Positions 7,692-17,270 are shown, counted from the stretch's first letter. The stretch: DNA of 64,000 nt from Nonomuraea sp. SYSU D8015 (GCF_008065375.1 NZ_VJYI01000016.1:214843-278842); one strand, 5' to 3'. Notes: generated from the sequence alone by a model not told the origin. Numbers and translations are program-made.

Positions 7692-9083
7692 TTACACCAG
7701 TGCACCCATCCAGGACTCGACCTCGTCCGCGCGGCGGGGAAGCCCGCCGGACATCAGGGCGGCGCCGCCGGCGGTGACGACGAGGTCGTCCTCGATGCGG
7801 ATGCCGATGCCGCGCAGCTCCTCGGGCAGCGTCAGGTCGTCCGGCTGGAAGTAGAGTCCGGGCTCGACGGTCAGCACGTGGCCCTCCTCCAGGACGCCGT
7901 CCAGGTAGACCTCCGCCCGCGACCGCGCGCAGTCGTGCACGTCCAGGCCGAGCATGTGGCCGCTGCTGCACAGCGTGTACCGGCGGTAGAGTCCCGTCTC
8001 CATGAGCTCGTCGGTCGAGCCTTTCAGCAGGCCCCAGTCGCGCAGGCCGTCGCAGATCACCCGCATGGCCGCCAGGTGGAAGTCGCGGAAGCGGGCGCCC
8101 GGCCGCAGCGTGGCGATGGCCGCCGTCTGCGCCTCGTACACCAGCTCGTACGCCTGCCGCTGCACCGCGCTGAACCGCCCCGACAGGGGGAACGTCCGGG
8201 TCACGTCGGCCGTGTAGAGCGTGTCGCACTCCACGCCCGCGTCCAGCAGCAGCAGGTCGCCGGCGTTGAGCGCGCCGTCGTTGCGGATCCAGTGCAGCAC
8301 GCACGCGTGCGCCCCCGAGGCGACGATGCTCTCGTAGCCGACCGCGTTGCCCTCCAGCCGCGACCGCAGCCCGAACACGCCCTCCAGGTACCGCTCGCCC
8401 CGCGGGTGCCCGAGCGCCTGCGGCAGCGCGCGGACGACGTCCTCGAAGCCGCGCACGGTGGCGTCCACGGCCGACTGCAGCTCGCCGAGCTCCCACTCGT
8501 CCTTGACCAGCCGCATCTCCGCCAGGAACGACTCGAACTCCGCGTCGCCCGAGCCGCGCGGCACCCGCGCGTCGACCGAGGCGTCCACGCCGCGCAGCAC
8601 CCGGGCGGGCCCGTCCAGCTCCAGGTCGCGGATGTGCCGGCACTCCACCTGGTACAGCTCCGCCGCCTCGGCCAGGTCCGGGCGGCGGCCGGCCCAGAAC
8701 TCGCCGTAGCGGCGGTCGCGGTAGAACTCCTGTCCCTCCTCGCGCGGCGAGCGCGGCCGCACGTACAGGACGCTCTCCCCGGACGGCTCGACGACCAGCA
8801 CGTCGTCCGGTTCGCCCGCGCCGGTCAGGTACGAGTACGCGCTGTGCGGCCGGAACCGGTAGTCGCAGTCGTTGCTGCGTACCTTGAGCGTGCCCGCCGG
8901 GATCACCAGCCGCTCGCCGGGGAAGCGCGCGGCCAGCGCGGCGCGGCGCTTGGCGGCCCAGGGCGCGATCGGCAGCGCGGTCACGTCGAGGCGCCGGGTG
9001 TCCGCCCAGCCGGTGCGCATGAACGCGGCCAGCTCCTCCGTGATGGGCAGGTCGTGGCTTCCGACGTTGAGCGGCTCGGTCAT
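7692..9083 (-). CDS. pepP: Xaa-Pro aminopeptidase (M24B family)
   Basis: 463-residue cytoplasmic metallopeptidase that removes N-terminal residues preceding proline. The N-terminal creatinase-like domain (about 1-190) includes the RSNDCDYRFRPHSAYSYLTG motif typical of aminopeptidase P. The catalytic pita-bread domain holds the metal ligands in order: Asp in LLLDAGVE, Asp in YTADVTRTFP, His in SSGHMLGLDVHD, Glu in VEPGLYF and Glu in GIRIEDD. The ATG is chosen because GGATGGAG lies just upstream and the longer open frame extends past a plausible N-terminus. It is monocistronic and divergent from the CBS gene. Confidence 0.92.
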   Translation of the reverse strand: MTEPLNVGSHDLPITEELAAFMRTGWADTRRLDVTALPIAPWAAKRRAALAARFPGERLVIPAGTLKVRSNDCDYRFRPHSAYSYLTGAGEPDDVLVVEPSGESVLYVRPRSPREEGQEFYRDRRYGEFWAGRRPDLAEAAELYQVECRHIRDLELDGPARVLRGVDASVDARVPRGSGDAEFESFLAEMRLVKDEWELGELQSAVDATVRGFEDVVRALPQALGHPRGERYLEGVFGLRSRLEGNAVGYESIVASGAHACVLHWIRNDGALNAGDLLLLDAGVECDTLYTADVTRTFPLSGRFSAVQRQAYELVYEAQTAAIATLRPGARFRDFHLAAMRVICDGLRDWGLLKGSTDELMETGLYRRYTLCSSGHMLGLDVHDCARSRAEVYLDGVLEEGHVLTVEPGLYFQPDDLTLPEELRGIGIRIEDDLVVTAGGAALMSGGLPRRADEVESWMGALV

Positions 9084-9227
9084 CTGGCTCCATCCCTGGT
9101 TAGGCGGGTTTTGGCTCCCTGTACGTAATTTGTACCGGAAGCAGCCTAGGGGAATGGTTGACGCCGTCCCCACGGGCTTGTTTGCCTTGACCCAAGGTTT
9201 GGAACACTGAGGGCAGAGGTGGTGCAC

Positions 9228-9656
9228 ATGCTCATCGGGACGATCCTTCGCGCCAAGGGCAGCGACGTGACGACGGTGGCTCCGGAGTCGTCCGTCCGCG
9301 AGCTGCTCGCCAAGCTCGCCGAGCACAACATCGGCGCTGTGGTGGTGTCCACCGACGGCGTCACCATCGCGGGGATCGTCTCCGAGCGCGACGTCGTGCG
9401 CCATCTGCACGACCGCGGCGCGGCGGTCCTCGAGGAGCCGGTCTCCGCCATCATGACGACGGACGTCCGCACGGTCGGCCCCGGCGACAACGTCGACGCG
9501 CTGCGGCGGACCATGACCACCCAGCGGTTCCGGCACATGCCCGTGGTCGAGAACGGCCGCCTGGTGGGCATCGTCAGCATCGGCGACGTGGTGAAGAGCG
9601 CCATCGAGGAGCTGGAGACGGAGAAGGCGTCCCTCGTGGACTATCTCCACCGTTGA
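9228..9656 (+). CDS. CBS-domain pair protein
   Basis: 142-residue protein made almost entirely of two CBS motifs (about residues 8-65 and 75-133), with the typical (I/V)GIVS-(E/I)-RDVV and LVGIVSIGDVVK segments. CBS pairs bind adenosine nucleotides, and small stand-alone ones are common in actinobacteria, including the hypoxic response protein of Mycobacterium. No effector domain is attached, so target and ligand are unknown. The start was taken at ATG 9228 because AGAGG sits eight bases upstream; two in-frame GTG codons lie just before it. Confidence 0.85.
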   Translation: MLIGTILRAKGSDVTTVAPESSVRELLAKLAEHNIGAVVVSTDGVTIAGIVSERDVVRHLHDRGAAVLEEPVSAIMTTDVRTVGPGDNVDALRRTMTTQRFRHMPVVENGRLVGIVSIGDVVKSAIEELETEKASLVDYLHR

Positions 9657-9681
9657 CAGGGATGGCACGCTTGGGTCCGTG

Positions 9682-10293
9682 ATGTACGGGCCGCCTCATG
9701 GATATCCCCCGCCCGAATACCCGCGGGCGACGAGCAGTCCGCCGATCATCCTGCTCGTCTCGGGGCTCGCCGCGCTGCTGGGCTTCCTGCTGGGGATCTT
9801 CGTGGGGTTCGGCGCGGGGTCGCCGTCCGAGTCCTCCGAGCCCAGGGTCACGGTGACGATCGAGGACACCCAGCCGCCCACCGACCAGCAGCAGCCGACC
9901 GAGGCGCCCCAGCCCGGCGCCACCCAGCCCGGCGCCACCCAGCCCGGCGCCACCCAGCCGGGGCCCACGCAGCCCGGCGCGACGCAGCCCGGGGCCACGC
10001 AGCCGGGCGCCACACAGAGCGGCTCGCCCGGCGGGACGGGCGCCGACCCCGTGACCAACTCCGCCGCCCTGCGCATGCTCATCGTCGGCAAGGACATCCA
10101 GCCGGGGAAATACCGCACGGCCGGGCCGGCCGCCGGGTTCACCACGTGCTTCTGGGCCCGCATGAAGGGGACGTCCGCGAGCCCGGCGGACGTGATCGCC
10201 TCCGACATGCCGACGGGCCCGTCCACCGTCACCATCGAGGCCACCGACAAGGCCTTCTCGACCGGCGGATGCGCGGAGTGGATCCGAGCATGA
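9682..10293 (+). CDS. Single-pass membrane protein with PGATQ repeats
   Basis: About 203 residues. The short Pro/Tyr-rich cytoplasmic N-terminus is followed by one membrane helix (about 22-45, IILLVSGLAALLGFLLGIFVG), a Thr/Pro/Gln linker with seven PGATQ-type repeats, and a C-terminal extracytoplasmic domain of about 80 residues. That domain contains 'GKDIQPGKYRT' and two Cys (TTCFWAR, GGCAEW), a pattern seen in small actinobacterial surface domains. Function unknown. The start could also be the GTG three bases upstream. It follows the CBS gene by about 25 bases and may be cotranscribed. Confidence 0.75.
   Translation: MYGPPHGYPPPEYPRATSSPPIILLVSGLAALLGFLLGIFVGFGAGSPSESSEPRVTVTIEDTQPPTDQQQPTEAPQPGATQPGATQPGATQPGPTQPGATQPGATQPGATQSGSPGGTGADPVTNSAALRMLIVGKDIQPGKYRTAGPAAGFTTCFWARMKGTSASPADVIASDMPTGPSTVTIEATDKAFSTGGCAEWIRA
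9913..10017 (+). repeat. Seven tandem 15-bp repeats encoding PGATQ
   Basis: In-frame coding repeat (consensus CCCGGCGCCACCCAG) with third-base drift between units and one Ala-to-Pro change in the fourth. It forms the flexible extracytoplasmic stalk of the surrounding membrane protein and is a likely length-variable tract. Confidence 0.9.
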
Positions 10294-10450
10294 TTCTTTT
10301 GCGGAACTGCTGGAAGCCCGCGCTCGACACCAGCCGGCAGTGGCAGCTCTCCTCCCTGCCCGCGAAGCCCTACCAGCCGCTGGAGCTTCAGCGGGTTGAA
10401 GTAGCCCATGCGGGAGGGGAGGATGCGCTCAGCCCATCAAGGAGGATGAC

Positions 10451-11224
10451 ATGTCGGTGTTGCAGAGCTTCGTGGACCACGTGCGCAGCGGCGCGATCGA
10501 GGTGATCGACCTCACCGCGCCCCTCTCGTCCGAGACGCCGATCCTCCAGCTGCCCGGGCCGTTCGGCAACACGATCCCGTTCCGGCTGGAGGAGATCAGC
10601 CGGTACGACGATCGCGGCCCCGCCTGGTACTGGAACGACATCCACACGGGCGAGCACACGGGGACGCACTTCGACGCCCCCATCCACTGGATCACCGCCC
10701 GCGACGGCCAGGACGTCTCCCAGGTGCCGGCCCGCAGCCTGATCGCGCCCGCCGTCGTGCTCGACTTCTCCGCCGAGGCGTCCAAGGACCCCGACTTCCT
10801 CCTCCAGGTCGACCACGTCAAGGAATGGGAGCGTGCCAATGGGCCGCTGCCCGACGGCGGCTGGCTCCTCTACCGCACCGGCTGGGACACCCGCGCCTCC
10901 GACCAGGCCGCCTTCCTCAACGCCGACGAGACCGGCCCTCACACCCCGGGCATCTCCGTCGAATGCGCCTCCTGGCTGGCCTCCGACACGCCGATCATCG
11001 GGGTCGGCGTCGAGACGGTCGGCACCGACGCCGGGGCCGCCCACTCCTTCGACCCGGCCTTCCCCTGCCACTCGTTCCTGCTCGGCGCGGGCAAATACGG
11101 CCTGACCCAGCTGCGCAACCTCGACCGTCTGCCCGTCACCGGCGCCGTCGTGGTCGCCCCGCCGCTGCCCATCGTGGGCGGCTCGGGCAGCCCCGTCCGC
11201 GTGCTGGCCCTGGTAGAGCGTTGA
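10451..11224 (+). CDS. Cyclase/kynurenine formamidase-like hydrolase
   Basis: 257-residue protein of the cyclase family (PF04199), metal-dependent hydrolases that include bacterial kynurenine formamidase. The family signature HTGTHFDAPIHW at about residues 68-79 supplies the His/Asp metal ligands. The ATG has a strong AAGGAGG seven bases upstream. The stop overlaps the TTG start of the ThDP enzyme downstream (TTGA), so the two enzymes are made together and probably act on related metabolites. A trp/kyn operon context is absent, so a kynurenine role is not claimed. Confidence 0.82.
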   Translation: MSVLQSFVDHVRSGAIEVIDLTAPLSSETPILQLPGPFGNTIPFRLEEISRYDDRGPAWYWNDIHTGEHTGTHFDAPIHWITARDGQDVSQVPARSLIAPAVVLDFSAEASKDPDFLLQVDHVKEWERANGPLPDGGWLLYRTGWDTRASDQAAFLNADETGPHTPGISVECASWLASDTPIIGVGVETVGTDAGAAHSFDPAFPCHSFLLGAGKYGLTQLRNLDRLPVTGAVVVAPPLPIVGGSGSPVRVLALVER

Positions 11225-13110
11225 TCGTCGCGGAGGCCGTGGGCCGGGCCCTGGCCGCGTGCGGCGCCGGGGCCGTCTTCGGCGTGGTCGGCAGCGGCAA
11301 CTTCCACGTCACGAACGCCCTCGTGGCGGCCGGCGTGCGCTTCGTCGCGGCGCGGCACGAGGGCGGGGCCGCCACCATGGCCGACGCGTACGCGCGGATG
11401 AGCGGGCGGGCCGGGATCGTGTCGGTGCACCAGGGGCCCGGGCTCACGAACGCCATGACCGGCATCGCCGAGGCCGCCAAGAGCCGTACCCCACTGATCA
11501 TCCTGGCCGGTGAGGCCACCGACGCCCGCTCCAACTTCCACATCGACCAGGACGCGCTGGTCGCGGCGGTGGGGGCGGTGCCGATGCGGGTCACGTCCGC
11601 GGAGGGGGCGTGGGAGCAGGCGGTGGAGGCGTACCGTGTGGCCACGGAGGAACGCCGCACCGTCCTGCTGAACCTCCCGCTCGACATCCAAGCCCTCCCC
11701 GTCCCCTCCGAGCACGCCCGGCCGGATCACACTCCCGCCACTGTCCCGGGCATCGGCCCGTCGCGCTCGCGGGCCACCGTCTACGGGGCCGACCCGACGC
11801 GCCCGGCCGCCACCGTCGAGAGGGCCGCTCCGGCGCCCTCGCCCGACGCCGTTCAGAGGGCCCGTCCGTCCCTTCCCGCAGACGGTGAGGTGGAGGAGCT
11901 CGCGCGCCTGCTGGCGGAGTCGCGACGGCCCGTGTTCATCGCGGGGCGCGGCGCACGGCATGCGCGGCGGGAGCTGGAGGTCCTGGCCGACCGCGTGGGC
12001 GCCCTGCTGGCCACGTCGGCGGTGGCCAAGGGGCTGTTCCGGGGCAGCCCGTGGGACCTGGACGTGAGCGGCGGCTTCGCGACCCCGCTGGCCGCCGAGC
12101 TGATCCGCGGCGCGGACCTGGTCGTCGGGTGGGGGTGCGCCCTCAACATGTGGACCACCCGCCACGGCTCACTGATCCCGGCGGACGGGAAGGTGGCCCA
12201 GGTGGATCTCGACCGGGCGGCGCTCGGCGCACACGTGCCCGTCGACCTGGGCGTGGCAGGCGACGTGGCAGCGGTCGCCACCGCCCTCACCGCCCACCTG
12301 ACCATCCCGCCCACCGCCCCTACCGCCCCGCGAGCCGGCACGACCGCCCCCAGCGCCGCACCCGCCGCTCCGCGATCCGGCACGACGGCCGCATCCGCCG
12401 CCGCCGAGCCCGCCGTACCGGCCGTGGAGGCCGGCGGGCCGGTCGGTGCCGCGGGCTATCGCTCACCCGAGATCGCCCGCCGCATTCAGGCCGAGGGCCG
12501 GTGGCGGGACGTGCCGTACGAGGACGAGAGCGGCGACGCCCGGATCGATCCGAGGACGCTCTCCATCGGCCTGGACGACCTGCTGCCGATGGAACGGATC
12601 GTGGCCATCGATTCCGGAAATTTCATGGGATATCCGTCGATGTTCATCGATGTCCCGGACGAGGGCGGGTTCTGCTTCACGCAGGCGTTCCAGTCGATCG
12701 GGCTCGGCCTGGCGACGGCGATCGGCGCCGCCGTGGCCCGGCCGGACCGGCTCCCGGTGGCCGCGCTCGGCGACGGCGGCGCCCTCATGAGCATCGCGGA
12801 ACTGGAGACCGTCGTCCGCCTCGGCCTGCCGATGATGATCGTGGTGTATGACGACGAGGCGTACGGCGCCGAGGTCCACCACTTCGGACCCCACGGCCAC
12901 CCGCTGGACACGGTCACGTTCCCGCCCGCCGACCTGGCCGCCATCGCCCGGGGACACGGCTTCGCCGCCGTGACCGTCACCGAGCAGGCCGACCTGGCCG
13001 GCGTGGCCGACTGGCTCAAGGGGCCGCTGGACCGGCCGCTGCTGATCCACGCCAAGGTCACGCGGGAGCGCGGCTCCTGGTGGCTGGAGGAGGCGTTCAA
13101 AGGCCACTGA
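11221..13110 (+). CDS. ThDP-dependent enzyme (acetolactate synthase-like)
   Basis: About 629 residues with the three-domain layout of thiamine-diphosphate decarboxylases/synthases. The N-terminal PYR domain (residues 1-160) includes ARHEGGAATMADAYARMSG with the catalytic Glu. The central domain is at about 222-360, and the C-terminal PP domain has GDGGALMSIAELETVV at about 516. In the second half of the ThDP motif, DD replaces the usual NN. Two Ala/Pro/Arg-rich insertions (about 160-222 and 361-410) separate the domains. A TTG start is inferred because it overlaps the cyclase stop and leads straight into the conserved N-terminus; no upstream ATG fits. Substrate unknown. Confidence 0.8.
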   Translation: MIVAEAVGRALAACGAGAVFGVVGSGNFHVTNALVAAGVRFVAARHEGGAATMADAYARMSGRAGIVSVHQGPGLTNAMTGIAEAAKSRTPLIILAGEATDARSNFHIDQDALVAAVGAVPMRVTSAEGAWEQAVEAYRVATEERRTVLLNLPLDIQALPVPSEHARPDHTPATVPGIGPSRSRATVYGADPTRPAATVERAAPAPSPDAVQRARPSLPADGEVEELARLLAESRRPVFIAGRGARHARRELEVLADRVGALLATSAVAKGLFRGSPWDLDVSGGFATPLAAELIRGADLVVGWGCALNMWTTRHGSLIPADGKVAQVDLDRAALGAHVPVDLGVAGDVAAVATALTAHLTIPPTAPTAPRAGTTAPSAAPAAPRSGTTAASAAAEPAVPAVEAGGPVGAAGYRSPEIARRIQAEGRWRDVPYEDESGDARIDPRTLSIGLDDLLPMERIVAIDSGNFMGYPSMFIDVPDEGGFCFTQAFQSIGLGLATAIGAAVARPDRLPVAALGDGGALMSIAELETVVRLGLPMMIVVYDDEAYGAEVHHFGPHGHPLDTVTFPPADLAAIARGHGFAAVTVTEQADLAGVADWLKGPLDRPLLIHAKVTRERGSWWLEEAFKGH

Positions 13111-13208
13111 TCCGCCGGCCAAGGCCCGCTGGTCCACGGGGCGAGGCCGCTGGTCCGCGGAGCGGGGCCGCTGGTCCACCGGGCAGGGCCCGCCGCGGGG
13201 GCAGGGCC

Positions 13209-13238
13209 CGCTGATCCGCGGGCGTCCGCGGATCAGCG
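13209..13238. terminator. Bidirectional hairpin between convergent genes
   Basis: A perfect 13-bp inverted repeat (CGCTGATCCGCGG, loop GCGT, and its complement) lies between the ThDP gene and the convergent phosphodiester glycosidase gene. No T-tract follows, as is common for actinomycete terminators. It can serve both strands. Confidence 0.75.
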
Positions 13239-13248
13239 GCCACCGGAG

Positions 13249-14907
13249 TCAGCTCTTGGGGAGGACCACGATGGCGTCCCCGTCCGGCCGCTCGCCGGTG
13301 CTGTCGCTCGGCGTGCCCTGTAGCGCACCGCCGACGACCATGGCCGTCGACCCGCCGCCGTCGAGATTGATCGCGTCCACCGCTCCCAGGCTGCGCATGA
13401 CCTCGGCGACCTCCGGGATGCTCAGCCCCACGCTGTGCGCGGGGCGGCGCCCGTCGACGGTGAGCAGGATGATCTGCCCGTCACGGCCGACGCCCGCGGC
13501 CGTACGCGGGTTCCTGCGCAGGTACCAGCCGTTGTAGAAGGCGCCGCGGTCGGCGCCGCCGATGTCCTGCGGGCTCCACCCGTCCCGTACCGGGTCCAGC
13601 GCGACCGCGCCATCGCGCAGCAGCAGCGGCCCGCCGTTGACGATCGAGCTCTGCGGCCGCAGCGGCAGCGGCGTGCCGCGTTCCGCGTCGATGACGGAGC
13701 GGCTCAGCGCGAGGTGGGCGCCGGGGCGGGCGTGGTCGCGCAGCCACTGGGCGCCGGTGCCGGTGCCCTGCAGGACGGTGCCCTGCGCGGACATCGCGCC
13801 CCCGAGCCCGTCCTTCGCGGCCACGACGACGCCTCGCCGGTCGATCGTCACCTGGTGGCCCTCGCCCTCCGGCAGCCGCGGTCCGAAGACGGGCGTGAAC
13901 GCGATCACCTCGTTGTCGTTTCCGCAGGTGTAGTCGTGAGCAGGCTGCGCCAGCGGGTAGGCGTCCCCGACGCCGCCGCAGTTGACGATCAGGCCGGGCC
14001 TGCGGTTGAGGCCCGTGACCTCGCGGCGGACGCCGCTCGCGGCCCGTGCCGACAGGCGGGTCTCGAGCCGTCGTACGGCGGCGCCGCTTCCCGAGCCGGT
14101 GGGGACGACCAGGGCCGGGCGGCCGTTGACGGCTTCGGAGACGAGGTCGCCGCGGACCACGGAGATGCCGGCGAGGTCGCCGTCGGTGCCGGCGAGCCCG
14201 GGGCCGGGCTTGCCGCCGTCGCCGGCGGAGATGACGAAGTAGCCGCCGTTGACCGCGGCCAGCGCCTCGGTCCGCTGGGCGATCGAGCTGGTGGTCTCCC
14301 GTCCCGGCACGATCCCCGTGGCCAGTTCGGACCCGAGCCGTCCGCGGAAGCGGCGTGGATCGATGACGAGGAGGTCGATCGACCAGGGGCCGGTCGTCGG
14401 GTGACCGTCCTCGCCGGTGAACTGGACGCTGCCGCGCAGGCCCTTGGCGGCCAGGCCGTCCGCGGCCGCCTGCGCCGCCTGCTGATCGGCGTGCTTGCCG
14501 ACCCGGACCATCCAGCCGAGTGGCCGGTCGTCCGGGCCGAGCGGCGAGGCGCCGGCGGCGGGGTCCCGGCGCGGCTCGTACCCCGCCGCGCGGATCCGCC
14601 GCTCCAGCTCGCTCGCCTCTTCCTCGGTGGTCGCCACGCCGATCGTGACCGTCCAGAAGTCGCCGGGGGAGCTCTGGCCGCGTTCGATGGCGACGTGGGT
14701 GACGCCCGGGGCCACTTGGCGGGAGGTGCGTTCCTCCCGCAAGGACGCCGGTCCGAGCGGGAGGCGCGCGGCCGACGTCACGGACACCGGTCCGGACGGC
14801 AGGCGCTCTGCCGACGGGATCGGCGCGGCCGTCGCGACCTGCCCGGCGACGAGGCAGGCCACGGCCAGCCCGCCGATCACTCCGAAACGTCCGGCTCTAC
14901 GGCGCAT
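13249..14907 (-). CDS. Secreted SPOR/phosphodiester glycosidase-domain protein
   Basis: 552 residues. The N-terminal signal peptide (about 1-28, GVIGGLAVACLVAGQVATAA) is followed by a SPOR-like region (about 75-160, WTVTIGVATTEEEASELERR), then an NAGPA-type phosphodiester glycosidase domain in the C-terminal half. The family landmarks NGGYF and INLDGGGSTAMVV are both present. Such proteins are exported and act on phosphodiester-linked sugars, plausibly cell-wall polymers. The ATG has AGAGAGGA upstream. It may be cotranscribed with the Tat-exported PHP gene upstream (gap about 60 bases). Confidence 0.82.
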   Translation of the reverse strand: MRRRAGRFGVIGGLAVACLVAGQVATAAPIPSAERLPSGPVSVTSAARLPLGPASLREERTSRQVAPGVTHVAIERGQSSPGDFWTVTIGVATTEEEASELERRIRAAGYEPRRDPAAGASPLGPDDRPLGWMVRVGKHADQQAAQAAADGLAAKGLRGSVQFTGEDGHPTTGPWSIDLLVIDPRRFRGRLGSELATGIVPGRETTSSIAQRTEALAAVNGGYFVISAGDGGKPGPGLAGTDGDLAGISVVRGDLVSEAVNGRPALVVPTGSGSGAAVRRLETRLSARAASGVRREVTGLNRRPGLIVNCGGVGDAYPLAQPAHDYTCGNDNEVIAFTPVFGPRLPEGEGHQVTIDRRGVVVAAKDGLGGAMSAQGTVLQGTGTGAQWLRDHARPGAHLALSRSVIDAERGTPLPLRPQSSIVNGGPLLLRDGAVALDPVRDGWSPQDIGGADRGAFYNGWYLRRNPRTAAGVGRDGQIILLTVDGRRPAHSVGLSIPEVAEVMRSLGAVDAINLDGGGSTAMVVGGALQGTPSDSTGERPDGDAIVVLPKS

Positions 14908-14970
14908 GACAGTCCTCTCTGATGGGGAAGGGCCGGCTCACCCGTGGCCGGCGATGGTCGGCGCCGAGTG

Positions 14971-16694
14971 TCAGGACTCGACGTCGATGAAAATGGGGTT
15001 GGTGTAGAACCAGATGTCCAGCCACGGGTCTCCGTCGCCGGGCGTGTGGGCGATCGGCCCGTGCGGGTCGATGTCGCCGCCGAGCAGACCGGGACCGTGA
15101 CGGCGCCCGTCGCTGCCGCGCAGCCGCAGGTAGCACGGCTCGGTGACCGGGCCGACGGGGATCCGCAGCGTGTACGTGCCGGTCCTGCCGCCGACGTCGA
15201 AGCTGCGGACCACCCGGGTGTCCGGCGCCCTCCAGGAGTCGCGGTCGGCCGCGGGGCCGCGGACCACTCCCTTGATCACGTCGACGTGGGCGAGCTTCGG
15301 CAGCTCCCCGTGGTAGTTCGGGCGGGACGCGGTCGTGATGGTGACCAGCAGGTGCAGCGGCTGCCCGCGACGGGCCCGTACGCGGCCGCCGAGCGTGGCG
15401 CCGCTGCCGCCGCCGGATCTGCCGACGAGCCGGACCTCGATGCCGTCGATGAGCTGGCCGTGGTCCACCCACACCCGGCCCGCCCGCAGGCCCTCCATCA
15501 CCTCCAGGTAGCCGTACTTCCGCACGCCCACGTGGGTGCGGCTGAACTGCCCGGGCCAGAAGTCGCTGCCCGGCTGAGGGGTGCCGGTGTCCACCGGGTC
15601 GGGCAGCCTGCCGGTGTCGTCGAAGCTCTGTCCGGCAGGCCAGTCGCCGTTGCGCCAGGTGTCGCCGACGGTCCGTGGTTGTCGGAGTTGGAGGTGATCG
15701 AGAACAGCCGGCCCTCGGACAGCAGGGCGTCCCACAGGCCGCCGACGGTGGCGGTCATCCAGTCGAAGCCGCCATAGGTCACGTACGCCTCGCCGGGATA
15801 GCCCGGCCACGACTGCCCGGACGGCTTGTTCTCGTACTCGCCGCGGATGCTGCTCGCGCCGCGTCCGGGCAGGGCGGCGCCCTGCGCACCCGGTGCGCCC
15901 TCCATACCGATCATGATCTCCGGATCGGCGTCGTTCCAGGCACGCAGCTCGTGCGGCGAGTCGATGCCCAGCCGGGACGGATGATTGGCCAGCACCAGCA
16001 CGTCATCGACGAAACCCGCCCGCTTGCGCTCGGCCAGCCATTTGATCGCCTCCACCGCGAGGGCCTCGTTGGCCGCCGTGCCGGCATGCGTAGGACCGCC
16101 CTCGGTCCGCTTCAGCAGCTTGCCGTCGTAGGCGAGTTCGAACTGGCGCAGGATCTCGGCCTCGTTCTCGCCCGGAGCGGCGAACACGGTGCAGTGCTCT
16201 GCCGCGGGGATGTACCACTCCAGACCCTGAAAGATCAGCATGCGCGGGTTCTCGGCGCGTGCCTTGAGCACCTCGGCGTGTTCGGCGAGCGCACCACCGG
16301 CGTTGGCGTGGCCGAAGTTGCTGTGCTCGGTGAAGACCATCCAGTCCAGGCCGAACTGGGCGGCACGCATCGCCTGCTGGGAGAAGGTGTACTTCGCGTC
16401 GTGGCTGTAAACGGTGTGCACGTGGTGGTCACCGACGAGGTACGCCAGCTCGGGGTCGTCCCCGCCGGGCTTGCCCTGCCGGGCGGCGGCCGGCTGGGCG
16501 CCCCCACTGGAGACGGCGCCGGCGATCGAGGCCGCGGCGAACCCCGCGCCGAACAAGCCCGCCCGGCGGAGCAGACCGCGCCGGGCCACGCCTTGAGTGT
16601 CCAGCCGCTCTTCCTCGACGTCGGGGTCGGCCCAGACGGGCAGCGGGTGCCGCTGGCCCGAGTCCGATCCCGTCCAATGCCGCTGTCCGGCCAT
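14971..16694 (-). pseudogene. Tat-exported PHP-domain metallohydrolase, frameshifted
   Basis: The 5' part (from ATG 16694) carries a twin-arginine signal (RRGLLRRAGLFGAGFAAAS, about residues 37-55) and a PHP/CehA-like domain with metal motifs DHHVHTVYSHD, TEHSNFGH and ANHPSRLG, ending at SNSDNH. There the frame is lost, near 15675-15685. The rest of the protein (TVGDTWRNGDWPAG... to TNPIFIDVES) continues without interruption in the next frame down to 14971. Restoring one base would give a single protein of about 574 residues. It is either a one-base deletion in the strain or a sequencing error; both halves keep coding character, so any inactivation is recent. Confidence 0.8.
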
Positions 16695-16828
16695 GTGCCC
16701 ATCCACCTCGGTCGTGCCGTTGTCTGGCCGAACGCTAGGCCAGGCAGATGGCGGGACGGTGATTAACGGTTGGCCGAATCCAGAAGCGTGAGCTGACCGC
16801 AAGAGGACGCCCGGCAGCCGCCGCGCAC

Positions 16829-17203
16829 CTAGAGCTTGCGGAAAATGCGGGCCTCCTCGGCCGCGGCCAGCACGTCGGCCAGCGGCGCTCCCGTGCCCGC
16901 CGTCACAGCCGCCGCGATCGCGCCCTCCACGAACGGCGCATCCGCCAGCACGACCCGTCCGGGCTCCTCCACCAGCCGGGCGGTGAGCACCGAGCTGCCG
17001 ATGTCAGGCACGAGGAGCACCCCATCACCTTGATCGACGGCCTGTATCGCCGCCTCGATGAGGTCCAGACTGGTGCCCAGCCCACCGTCGTCCGTCCCAC
17101 CGGCCACCGCCACCGGCGCGTCGTGCCCGGCGATCCCGCGCACCAGCGCCGCCGCCTCCGCCGCCAGCCCCGCACTGTGCGACACCAGCACCAGCCCCAC
17201 CAT
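16829..17203 (-). CDS. dhaM: Dihydroxyacetone kinase phosphotransferase subunit DhaM
   Basis: 124-residue single-domain DhaM (EIIA-mannose fold). It receives phosphate from the PTS (EI/HPr, not encoded here) and re-phosphorylates ADP bound to DhaL. The N-terminus VGLVLVSHSAGLAAEA carries the phosphoryl-accepting His (residue 9 here). It lacks the HPr and EI-like extensions found in enterobacterial DhaM. The start ATG was preferred over the adjacent GTG because GGAGG lies at better spacing. Last gene of dhaK-dhaL-dhaM. Confidence 0.9.
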   Translation of the reverse strand: MVGLVLVSHSAGLAAEAAALVRGIAGHDAPVAVAGGTDDGGLGTSLDLIEAAIQAVDQGDGVLLVPDIGSSVLTARLVEEPGRVVLADAPFVEGAIAAAVTAGTGAPLADVLAAAEEARIFRKL

Positions 17204-17270
17204 CACCCAACCTCCGCCCGCGCCCGCAGGGGCCGTTTCGCGAGGATCCCGTGGCCCTCAAGGGGCGGCA

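Noticed and set aside
9913..10017. Regular 15-bp repeats as a CRISPR-like array
   Set aside because: Units are contiguous without spacers and encode an in-frame PGATQ stalk; no cas genes are present in the window.
10146..10505. Plus-strand 119-codon frame between the repeat protein and the cyclase
   Set aside because: It overlaps the ends of both genes out of frame and lacks a ribosome site; the real cyclase start with AAGGAGG lies inside it.
13111..13208. Repeated GGCCGCTGGTCC-like units after the ThDP gene as a functional array
   Set aside because: Three degenerate copies in noncoding DNA between convergent genes, without spacers or dyad symmetry of their own; probably relics of duplication of the terminator sequence.
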